From Gammaproteobacteria bacterium (GTDB lineage Bacteria > Pseudomonadota > Gammaproteobacteria > Acidiferrobacterales > Acidiferrobacteraceae), in assembly GCA_028064935.1 (NCBI GenBank), contig JAPTWT010000172.1, positions 1 through 5,395 of the forward strand: DNA of 5,395 nt, given 5' to 3'. This document shows positions 1 to 5,203 of this stretch, in pieces. Below the pieces are notes generated by a model. The model was not told where the DNA came from and searched no databases. It saw only the letters and a program-made list of their open reading frames with translations. Made by a program: the position numbers and the translations under genes. The number at the start of each line of letters is the position of its first letter. Position 1 is the stretch's first letter.

Positions 1-560
1 GCTGCTTGCAGGTAACTGTACTCACCCAGAGTCGGACAACGAATTGATTCTCGCAGAAAAATCAGGATTTCTGAATCCATCCAACCGAACAGGGCTACCG
101 AGAGATCCAGCTCAGAATCGTCTTTCCGAGTAGGGCTGGCGAGTTGTGCGAGCAGAATGACGGTGTAGTCCTCTTCCCATAGGGTGAGGCCAGAAGGGAT
201 TCTTCGGTATGGCAGCGTGAATAAAAAAGTCGGATCTACCGCAGCCAAATCCAACAAGGACATGAGCAGTGGCTCCGAGGTATGCAGGTTAGTGGTTTGC
301 ATCCTGCGGGATAATGCCTGCTCTAGGGATAGCCGAGGTATTCGGCTGGTGTAGAAGTCCCCGCCATCCGTAGCGGCGATACACAGGATGTCGGTTCCCC
401 GCTGTAAGAATCCAAAAAATGACCATCCAGAATGGCTCTGACAATAGCCCAGAGGACCCGTAAATACCCATTGGTAGAAGTTCCGTTGGCGGAACGTATC
501 GATATCCTGGACGGATGGACCGGACAGGGTGTTTTTGAAGGAAAGCGTACTCTGGTGCAT
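1..560 (-). CDS. Unrecognised integron-cassette protein, C-terminal end cut by the window edge
   Basis: An open frame of 186 codons runs without a stop from an ATG at 558-560 (minus) off the left edge. The start is well supported: AGGAG (plus ctcct, 567-571) lies 6 bases upstream, and an in-frame TAG at 594-596 closes the frame above it. The protein begins MHQSTLSFKNTLSGPSVQDI. It has an aromatic-rich segment around residues 28-52 (FYQWVFTGPLGY, then GWSFFGFLQRG), a helical leucine-rich segment around 98-107, and an acidic stretch KDDSELD near 146-152. I see no signal peptide, no clear membrane segment and no catalytic motif I can name, and I do not recognise the family. It follows a nuclease-like cassette gene on the same strand, separated by an attC-like site, so it is most likely another gene cassette. 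Several shorter frames overlap it on both strands but lack this ribosome binding site. Confidence 0.7.
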   Translation of the reverse strand, partial: MHQSTLSFKNTLSGPSVQDIDTFRQRNFYQWVFTGPLGYCQSHSGWSFFGFLQRGTDILCIAATDGGDFYTSRIPRLSLEQALSRRMQTTNLHTSEPLLMSLLDLAAVDPTFLFTLPYRRIPSGLTLWEEDYTVILLAQLASPTRKDDSELDLSVALFGWMDSEILIFLRESIRCPTLGEYSYLQA

Positions 561-566
561 GGAAAA

Positions 567-571
567 CTCCT
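567..571 (-). promoter_or_regulatory. Ribosome binding site fixing the start at 560
   Basis: AGGAG on the minus strand with a 6-base T/C spacer before ATG. It decides the start of the edge-truncated gene, because competing minus-strand frames over the same stretch have no such site before their ATG. Confidence 0.75.
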
Positions 572-591
572 TTGGTTGATGTGTCGAGATG

Positions 592-723
592 ACCTAACCA
601 AATTACCACACGCCTTTTTTGAATCTGGATTTTTTAAAAACGGGATAGCTGCAGGTGCAGGCGTAACCGGCGCTCAACAGAGCGCAGCAAAGTTGAGCGC
701 CCGAGTTGACGCTGTAGTTAGAT
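592..723 (-). repeat. attC-like cassette recombination site, irregular right half
   Basis: On the minus strand the R'' box ATCTAAC (plus gttagat, 717-723) contains the TAA stop of the upstream gene. It is followed by a long imperfect stem. Perfect 10-base arms GGCGCTCAAC (669-678) and GTTGAGCGCC (692-701) enclose a 13-base loop. Outer arms at 661-668 and 703-712 pair with one or two unpaired bases, which is typical of attC sites with extra-helical nucleotides. A normal R' box does not follow directly at about 645-660. The next GTTAGGT box on this strand lies at 592-598, after an A/T-rich stretch. So either this is a long (132-base) attC or R' has been lost. The stem and R'' are clear; the extent is uncertain. 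Confidence 0.65.
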
Positions 724-1329
724 GCGATTTCGGTATGCTGCAATGACTTCATCAAGCGGACCTCCACCATACTCACTGGCAAAGGCAAAAGCACTTTGCC
801 AGAACTGGCGATGACCAGACGGAATTACTTTGTGCCGCCGTTCTACAAAAATGTGGTTTAATTGCTTTTCCTGTTCATCAAAAATAGTTATGTTGATGCG
901 AGTCTCTACGGGATCGACGTTTATCTGTTGCGCATCATCGGATGCGAGGGAACGGAGGTTCAGGTGACCGCGCTCCGAGAACAATAATGGCTCGCAAAGG
1001 GACACGATAAACAGAACATCATTCATGTGGTAGGTAATATCTGGTCCCCTTAAGCGGTAAATGGCATCTAGTGCATCACTGCCGAGAATCATGGCATCTC
1101 GCCATTCATCCCGCGCTTTATCATGAAACTCTTTGCCGTCGCATTCAAATCCGACTCTGTGGCCGCCTTGTGACTCAATAACAAAGTCAACCACAAAGCG
1201 ACCGCAGATAGTTTGAATATCCCACTGTGGCCGAAAGCACGCCACTTCGGACAAGTACTTCACCGCGTGGTACGCAAACGCGTCCTCTAAGGGACTGTCG
1301 TAGGGCGGAAGGTAGATTGGACGCGTCAT
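718..1329 (-). CDS. PD-(D/E)XK-fold nuclease-like cassette protein (Vsr/DUF559-like ExD motif)
   Basis: A 203-residue protein with the core of a restriction-endonuclease-like fold. A possible helix glutamate is E15 (SPLEDAF). A strand with an acidic residue follows at D48 (RFVVDFVIE), then FECDGKEFH with E62 and D64, then WRDAMILGSDALDAIYRLRG (from residue 76), which matches the pattern 'Rd..L...g..viR' of Vsr-, DUF559- and DUF2726-type nucleases. E62-x-D64 stands where other members have ExK, a known variant. The C-terminal half is unassigned. Cytoplasmic; no signal or membrane segment. The ATG lies only 4 bases after the R' box of the upstream attC, with no good Shine-Dalgarno sequence, and the TAA stop lies inside the next attC, so this is a complete gene cassette. 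Likely role: DNA cleavage, perhaps in restriction or phage defence (inference). I am fairly sure of the fold and unsure of the substrate. Confidence 0.8.
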   Translation of the reverse strand: MTRPIYLPPYDSPLEDAFAYHAVKYLSEVACFRPQWDIQTICGRFVVDFVIESQGGHRVGFECDGKEFHDKARDEWRDAMILGSDALDAIYRLRGPDITYHMNDVLFIVSLCEPLLFSERGHLNLRSLASDDAQQINVDPVETRINITIFDEQEKQLNHIFVERRHKVIPSGHRQFWQSAFAFASEYGGGPLDEVIAAYRNRI

Positions 1330-1333
1330 TTGA

Positions 1334-1416
1334 GCATCTTACGCAGTAATTCACCGGCGGCCACTTCGGAGCGAAGTGGAGAGTTTGGCGTTCGTGTGAA
1401 ATTATTTGTTAGGTGC
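1334..1416 (-). repeat. attC recombination site between the two nuclease-like cassettes
   Basis: Read on the minus strand, the site opens with R'' GCACCTAAC (1408-1416), inside the last codons of the upstream gene. It ends with R' GTAAGATGC (1334-1342), a one-base departure from the GTTRRRY consensus. The L arms AATAATTTCACAC (about 1394-1406) and GGTGAATTACT (about 1345-1355) pair with unpaired bases. The centre is a perfect hairpin, CCACTTCG and CGAAGTGG (1361-1368, 1372-1379) around a 3-base loop. About 80 bases in all, a normal length. The next gene starts 4 bases beyond it. Confidence 0.8.
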
Positions 1417-2247
1417 ATTTTTTTCGCACTTTCTAAGAAAATCACTCCAATCCTGCTCCAGTGAATCCTTCATTGCCTCATACATGCGATCCGCTACTTC
1501 CTGGCACTCTTTGATAAATACCTCCAAATAGCCCTCGGTTACAACAGAAATACACGTAGCGAAAAACTCATTTATGTGTTGCTTAAAGAGCAAGTGTCCA
1601 TGGCTTATCTCCCTCAGTGCCGGGTTTCCATCGTCTTTCAGCGTGCACTCAAATAGAGGGGATGTGGTGACGATAATAGGAAATGATATCGAGTACGGAC
1701 GATACTCGGCACTTTGCCATAAACTGTGGTCAAGTAGCCAAATAGAGGCTTTTACTGAAGATAATGAAGCTATATACGGAACATCCCTGTTGCCTTCAAA
1801 TGCCTGTGTTATTGCATAGCCAACCAGCCCCTCTTTCCAAAACCAAGGAATCGATTTTGCTTCCTCGTAATCACAAGGCGATTCCAAATCAACGGGAAAC
1901 AGATGTTCCGCCACTGCTGAATGTGCGGCTTTAGAGAAAATTCCGAATGAGCTTAATCGGTGATATGAAGAAGCCGCATCTTCGGATGCAAAAATGATCC
2001 ACGGCTTCTTTGTGGCTTTGCATTCGATAACAAAATTGATTTCCGCAATTCCCCTGGGTTCAGAGGCGGTGCAAACAATATCAATCTCTCTTGAATTACC
2101 GCTTTCCTGGTCTATGTAGTGCCAACCTTGCCTGACATCAAAATGCGTATGCTTTCGAGCGATCTCTGCAACTCGCATCTCCAGTGGATAGCCATGCTCG
2201 CTGAGCCATTTGGCAATATTTTCTGACAAATCAGACTCGTGAGCCAT
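1402..2247 (-). CDS. PD-(D/E)XK restriction-endonuclease-like cassette protein
   Basis: A 281-residue cytoplasmic protein. After an N-terminal helix (ENIAKWLSEHGY, residues 9-20) comes SREIDIVC with D56, then 18 residues later NFVIECKATKKPWIIF with E75 and K77. This is the classic D...ExK metal-binding motif of PD-(D/E)XK nucleases, with the order helix, strand, strand expected for the fold. The C-terminal two thirds has no motif I recognise and ends in a charged helical tail (about 242-275). The ATG follows the attC R' box GTTAGGTGC after 10 bases. The AGGT of that box is the only Shine-Dalgarno-like sequence, so the recombination site may double as ribosome binding site. The TAA stop falls within the next attC, so this is a complete cassette. 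No methyltransferase is adjacent, so it is not an ordinary type II restriction pair. Nuclease fold is likely; specificity is unknown. Confidence 0.82.
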   Translation of the reverse strand: MAHESDLSENIAKWLSEHGYPLEMRVAEIARKHTHFDVRQGWHYIDQESGNSREIDIVCTASEPRGIAEINFVIECKATKKPWIIFASEDAASSYHRLSSFGIFSKAAHSAVAEHLFPVDLESPCDYEEAKSIPWFWKEGLVGYAITQAFEGNRDVPYIASLSSVKASIWLLDHSLWQSAEYRPYSISFPIIVTTSPLFECTLKDDGNPALREISHGHLLFKQHINEFFATCISVVTEGYLEVFIKECQEVADRMYEAMKDSLEQDWSDFLRKCEKNAPNK

Positions 2248-2257
2248 GTGTTTTTTA

Positions 2258-2332
2258 GCACCTAACGTGAAGGTAACCGGCGCGGTGCCGGCTTTATCGG
2301 CGGAGCGTCCGGTTGACCGCCGGGTTGGGGGT
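2258..2332 (-). repeat. attC recombination site upstream of the 281-residue nuclease-like cassette
   Basis: On the minus strand the R' box GTTAGGTGC (2258-2266) is perfect to consensus. The R'' side reads CCCCAAC (plus gttgggg, 2324-2330), one base off RYYYAAC. The inner arms GGTAACCGG (2272-2280) and CCGGTTGACC (2309-2318) pair with a single extra base, the extra-helical nucleotide typical of attC. The G/C-rich centre (2281-2308) can form small hairpins. About 71-75 bases long. It separates the 101-residue and 281-residue genes. Confidence 0.8.
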
Positions 2333-2385
2333 ATGGCGTAACGAAGCCGCGGGAGTTTTTATGTGTGATCATGAAGGATGCAAAT

Positions 2386-2691
2386 TTAGTGACCGCCAGA
2401 TTGAGGAATTGGGAAGAGCTTTAACTTGTCCTCTTGAAAGCTATAAAGAATATCGTCGATGTTTAATTCGCAGGCAAGACGAGCAAGCCCGTCGGCGTAG
2501 GCTTTCAACGAAGCTGTGGGATGCTCTAGACGCTCTATTTCTGAGGCTCGGGCTTTGAACACTTCAACGATCTTTCCCCCTCGTGGATGCGTTGCAATCA
2601 GGAGAGCGCAAAGGCTACTGATGGTCTCGACACGGCCCTTCAGATACGAAATGTCCTCTTGCATCAAGGCGACATCTTCTTTGACTGTCAT
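2386..2691 (-). CDS. Small hypothetical cassette protein, mostly helical
   Basis: A 101-residue protein of unknown function. AGGAG (plus ctcct, 2697-2701) sits 5 bases before the ATG, which supports both the strand and the start over a competing plus-strand frame. Residues 1-34 (MTVKEDVALMQEDISYLKGR onwards) form an amphipathic helix with a heptad-like leucine/isoleucine pattern, followed by a break at HPRGGK and a second charged helix around 42-56, so a short coiled coil or helical-hairpin dimer is plausible. There is no cysteine/histidine cluster, signal peptide or membrane segment. An attC follows about 50 bases after the stop, so it reads as the first cassette gene seen here. Its own upstream boundary is unclear, because the 3' end of the group II intron relic lies 54 bases above the ATG in place of an attC. 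It could be co-transcribed with the nuclease-like cassettes. Confidence 0.65.
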   Translation of the reverse strand: MTVKEDVALMQEDISYLKGRVETISSLCALLIATHPRGGKIVEVFKARASEIERLEHPTASLKAYADGLARLACELNIDDILYSFQEDKLKLFPIPQSGGH

Positions 2692-2696
2692 GTCTT

Positions 2697-2701
2697 CTCC
2701 T
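2697..2701 (-). promoter_or_regulatory. Ribosome binding site for the 101-residue gene
   Basis: AGGAG on the minus strand with a 5-base spacer before the ATG at 2689-2691. It is the main reason for choosing the minus-strand frame over the overlapping plus-strand frame. Confidence 0.7.
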
Positions 2702-2728
2702 ACTGCAAATACATGCGACCAGCGGATG

Positions 2729-2750
2729 CCGATTGGAGATCCCCAATCGG
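2729..2750. repeat. Perfect 8-base inverted repeat across the intron 3' junction
   Basis: CCGATTGG (2729-2736) and CCAATCGG (2743-2750) flank a 6-base loop. The right arm includes the last bases of the intron (CCGAT on the minus strand, ending about 2746) and the left arm lies in the downstream exon. No T-run follows on either strand, so it does not look like an intrinsic terminator. Confidence 0.6.
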
Positions 2751-2819
2751 GATAGGGGAAGACCTCGCAATCTTACCGCCCCCACACCACCGTGCATACG
2801 GGACCGTACACGGCGGTTC
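2746..2819 (-). ncRNA. Group II intron domains V and VI
   Basis: On the minus strand, 2817 to 2786 folds as a textbook domain V. A 6-pair lower stem (ACCGCC with GGTGGT) is followed by 3 pairs (GTG/CAC), a two-base TG bulge on the 3' side, 4 pairs (TACG/CGTA) and a GTCC tetraloop. The triad is of the CGC type. Domain VI follows: G-rich 5' arm, TTCCCC 3' arm, and an unpaired A in CCCCTATCCC as the candidate branch point, then the intron end CCCGAT. The catalytic RNA core near the 3' end therefore looks intact although the protein is destroyed. Confidence 0.82.
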
Positions 2820-2834
2820 AATGGACAGATTCCG

Positions 2835-3364
2835 TCATCCTGCGAGGGATGGCAGACCTAAACTGCGGAAGAACTTCGCTGGCAAGGCCAGCGATAGCGC
2901 CGGAGTTTTCGACAGGCGCCACGGGTCGTGTGCGCTTTTACTGGTGTTCCATGCTTCGCGCACAGATACGCCGCGTTTGCGCAGTTCCCGGTAGCCTGAC
3001 CTGCCCCATGCTTCCAGATAGTGCAGCGTAACTTACGCAGCAGCCATTTGTCGATGTCGCGCAAAGGACTCAGCACCTCGGCTATGCCGAAGTACGCTTT
3101 CCAACCAAGCAGGGTTATTCTCAGCCTGCTATGATGTCGGCCAAACGGTGGCTCAGGTGCGGCGGGTCAGTTCCCTTCAGTCTGGCTCCGTTCCGGCTGA
3201 CCGTAAATCCCAGAAACTTGCGTTTGGCTGGGCGATCTACCGCGCTTTTCAGCGGATTCACTGTGAGTCGCAGTGTGTCGCTGACGAAGCGTGTCACGCT
3301 GGCCATCACCCGCTCGCCCGCTGTTTTGCTTTTGACCATGCCGTTATAGGGTGGGGACGTCCAT
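2835..3364 (-). pseudogene. ltrA: Group II intron reverse transcriptase/maturase, deleted and frameshifted
   Basis: The remnant is in pieces on the minus strand. A start ATG at 3362-3364 gives MDVPTL and then a stop. A deletion then joins this to VKSKTAGERVMASVTRF (from about 3336), the segment that normally follows the YADD active site, continuing to KSAVDRPAKRKFLGFT. After NGARLK some residues of the family are missing, then HRLADIIAG reads to a stop at 3121-3123. A one-base frameshift there restores RITLLGWKAYFGIAEV and LSPLRDIDKWLLRKLRC. A second frameshift near 3008-3010 restores WGRSGYRELRKRGVS to PAKFFRSLGLPSLAG and the natural TGA at 2835-2837. RT motifs 1-6, including the catalytic aspartates, are absent; thumb and domain X are recognisable. 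In life this protein aids splicing and retrohoming; here it is dead. The symbol refers to the family. Confidence 0.85.
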
Positions 3365-3515
3365 CCCATTGCTTACGATAGCTGTCGGTCGAGGTTGCCC
3401 GTTGAAGAGCCGGAACAGACTGATTGTAGTCATTCAGCAGCGGAAAGAAAATGCCCCTCAACGGCTCGGCTCCCTGCCGACACATCAAGCAGGAGGTTGC
3501 CCCGCATGCTCGCAC
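3365..3515 (-). ncRNA. Group II intron 5' segment (domain I-like)
   Basis: Starting at GTGCGAG, the minus-strand sequence can fold locally. CCGTTGA pairs with TCAACGG (3458-3464 with 3399-3405), GAGCCG can pair with CGGCTC in the same region, and GACT/AGTC form a small hairpin near 3418-3431. The motif gaggttgccc occurs twice on the plus strand (3391-3400 and 3493-3502). It leads straight to the maturase start codon. This fits the leader part of a group II intron, but the conserved exon-binding and receptor elements of domain I cannot be assigned by eye, and parts may be missing. Confidence 0.5.
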
Positions 3516-3560
3516 GTGAAACAATCGAAGTAGCACTTTTTAACTGAGGTAAATTTATTT

Positions 3561-5048
3561 ATGTTACAAGACATATCCCCAAGACCGGAGCAGATCCGCG
3601 CGGCGCGCAGCCTCCTTGGTTGGTCCCAGCAAGATCTCGCCGCAAAGGCCGGCGTCGCGGTCTCGACTGTTGCTGACTTCGAGCGCGGTCAGCGCAGCCC
3701 GGTGCCGAACAATGCCCTCGCCATCCGACAGGTCCTGGAAATGGTCGGCATCATGTTCACCGATACTGGCGTCAGCCACGGCTTTCATTGGACATTTATG
3801 ACCGAGCGTGGAGTGAGCGCCCTGGTCGTTACCTTTACGCCCGAAGTTACCGAGCCGGTGATCGATTTTGCGTCGATATTCGGTACCGTTGATCCGCCCA
3901 AGGTCTCCATCAGCACAGTTCAGTGTGCGACACCGGAACTCAGAAGCAGGGTTTCCTATTTCTGCGATCGACATGGCGCCAAAGCACCACATCTGTTCCG
4001 CCTGGGCAAGATGCTCACCGACATGTCCGACGGAGAGTTCTTCCTGCTGTTGCTGACGCCTCCGACCTCAACGGCCGAGCAGTATCAGTATGAACGGGTG
4101 CTGCATCAACTTAATCATCCGCAAGAGCAACCTTTGGATGAATATATGCAGGTCTTTGGCCGTTTGCTTGCGCAATATGACCTGTGCGCTCCTCGCACGG
4201 ACAAGCGCATCGACATCGGCAATGCTAGGAAGGCGAAGCGGACCTGCCGATTCTGCGGTGGCACGACGAAAACCGGGGCTAGATTCCACAAGGAAGCTCA
4301 TGCCATGCCAGCCGCGCTAGGCAACAAATACTTAAAGCTCGCCGACGAATGCGATGTGTGCAATCAGTACTTCGGAGACGAGATTGAACCTACTCTCGTC
4401 GAGCTGCTAAACATCCAGCGCGTGTTCTTGGGCATTGAGGCTCGCGGGTCATTGCCTACCGTCAAGTTTCCCGGCGGCAGGATGTTTCGCAACAACAAGG
4501 ACGACAAGCTTATGGTCGTCGTCTCCGAGAAGATATCGAAGGACGCATCCGGCGTGCTGAGTGCACAACTGGGCAGCAAGCCCATCGTCCCGCAGAACTT
4601 CTACCGAGCACTAAGCAAAATCGCCCTATCCGTCATTCCGGAGAAGGAGCTCCCGGCACTGGTGAAGACAGTGCGCTGGGTGCGCTATGGAGAGCCTGCC
4701 AGCGAGCCTTTGCCGAAAATCGCTGCAGCGGTGGTAATGCTCCCCCCAGACCCGTCGGCTCAAATCACCTTGTATATCCGTAAGGAGCCTCACTCGAAGA
4801 TGCCGCATGTCGTGTGCGAGTTCCGACTGGGGTGCTACATGTACGTTTACGCCCTTCCTTTCTCCGAGTGCGATGAGGGAGACCTGATTGGGTTCTTCGA
4901 GGAAGAGGATTTCAAGCAGACCTTCCGTCATTACGGATTTGTGCCCTCGTGGAGCCAGCAGGACTACAGCGGGAACCAAGAAATTCAAGTGATCCAGAAC
5001 ATCACGCTGCAGCCTCGCAACGCACCTAGCAGCAATCCATCGCCCTGA
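3561..5048 (+). CDS. XRE-type HTH protein fused to HNH_5-like nuclease domain
   Basis: A 495-residue protein. Residues 9-66 are an XRE/Cro-type helix-turn-helix (RAARSLLGWSQQDLAAKAGV, then VSTVADFERGQRSPVPNN), a DNA-binding module. Residues 70-215 are unassigned. Residues 229-280 resemble HNH_5 nucleases: zinc-type C229-x2-C232, then KEAHAMPAALGN with H247, then DECDVCNQYFG with C264-x2-C267 and N268, followed by an acidic IEP. The C-terminal 200 residues have no motif I recognise. GAGG at 3546-3549 lies 11 bases before the ATG, a rather long spacing. The gene is on the opposite strand to all the cassettes, looks more G/C-rich, and starts 46 bases from the 5' end of the intron relic. Likely a nuclease or DNA-binding regulator that may control its own promoter (inference). 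Alternatively the zinc module is structural only. Confidence 0.85.
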   Translation: MLQDISPRPEQIRAARSLLGWSQQDLAAKAGVAVSTVADFERGQRSPVPNNALAIRQVLEMVGIMFTDTGVSHGFHWTFMTERGVSALVVTFTPEVTEPVIDFASIFGTVDPPKVSISTVQCATPELRSRVSYFCDRHGAKAPHLFRLGKMLTDMSDGEFFLLLLTPPTSTAEQYQYERVLHQLNHPQEQPLDEYMQVFGRLLAQYDLCAPRTDKRIDIGNARKAKRTCRFCGGTTKTGARFHKEAHAMPAALGNKYLKLADECDVCNQYFGDEIEPTLVELLNIQRVFLGIEARGSLPTVKFPGGRMFRNNKDDKLMVVVSEKISKDASGVLSAQLGSKPIVPQNFYRALSKIALSVIPEKELPALVKTVRWVRYGEPASEPLPKIAAAVVMLPPDPSAQITLYIRKEPHSKMPHVVCEFRLGCYMYVYALPFSECDEGDLIGFFEEEDFKQTFRHYGFVPSWSQQDYSGNQEIQVIQNITLQPRNAPSSNPSP

Positions 5049-5128
5049 GCTCACTGTGCGTGCAGCGCGGCGTAGCGGTCATGGTTGGCTTTCAAGCCGG
5101 CTGTTACGTCCCGCAATAAATTAGGTGC
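5049..5128 (+). repeat. Possible degenerate attC remnant after the HTH-HNH gene
   Basis: ATTAGGTGC (5120-5128) is one base from the R' box GTTAGGTGC seen twice in this window. It is preceded by GCTGTTACGTCC, similar in kind to the GGTTAC segments of the other attC sites, and by a small GGCT/AGCC hairpin (5087-5098). No convincing R'' box is found near the stop of the gene, and arm pairing is poor. If real it would be oriented with the HTH-HNH gene, opposite to the other attC sites. Low confidence. Confidence 0.2.
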
Positions 5129-5203
5129 TTTATCCCAAGCTGTTTGAGGTCGAAACGACGGGGTTATCCCACGGTCTTTCGGCAAGAACACGCACCCAGA
5201 GAA

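Larger units (their letters stand above)
2746..3515 (-). mobile_element. Group II intron relic, internally deleted
   Basis: On the minus strand the element opens with GTGCGAG (plus ctcgcac, 3509-3515), matching the GTGYG 5' consensus. It ends with CCTATCCCGAT at 2746, after domains V and VI. Between them are a structured 5' part, the beginning of the maturase ORF, and its C-terminal third. At about 770 bases it is far shorter than the usual 2-2.5 kb of ORF-carrying introns, because most of the RT-coding region is gone. Its C-terminal protein fragments closely follow the bacterial group II intron RT/maturase pattern. Both termini are inferred from consensus, not from a known empty site. It lies between the cassette genes and the divergent HTH-HNH gene. 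Confidence 0.8.

Noticed and set aside
289..609. Two overlapping minus-strand frames (289-609 and 323-601)
   Set aside because: They lie in the other two minus-strand frames of the edge gene. The ATG with AGGAG at 560 belongs to a third, longer frame that stays open to the edge.
600..660. A/T-rich stretch as promoter or terminator
   Set aside because: No paired -35/-10 with normal spacing on the minus strand, and the T-runs do not follow a stem in the right order for an intrinsic terminator.
432..746. Plus-strand open frame over the first attC region
   Set aside because: It runs through the ribosome binding site and start of the minus-strand gene and through the attC stem, has no ribosome binding site, and its sequence looks like a shadow of the opposite strand.
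2313..2558. Plus-strand 81-residue frame
   Set aside because: It overlaps an attC site and the 101-residue minus-strand gene, starts without a ribosome binding site, and is rich in arginine as antisense shadows often are.
2587..3381. Several plus-strand frames across the intron relic
   Set aside because: The opposite strand carries clear reverse transcriptase/maturase similarity and a domain V structure, so these frames are antisense artefacts.
3497..3525. Possible promoter (TTGCCC, 17 bases, AACAAT) for the HTH-HNH gene
   Set aside because: Only three of six and four of six matches to the -35 and -10 consensus, and it lies on the intron boundary; too weak to list.
3564..3992. Minus-strand frames opposite the HTH-HNH gene (also 4068-4301, 4364-4585, 4626-5054)
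   Set aside because: The plus-strand protein has recognisable HTH and zinc/HNH motifs over its length, so these are complementary-strand shadows.
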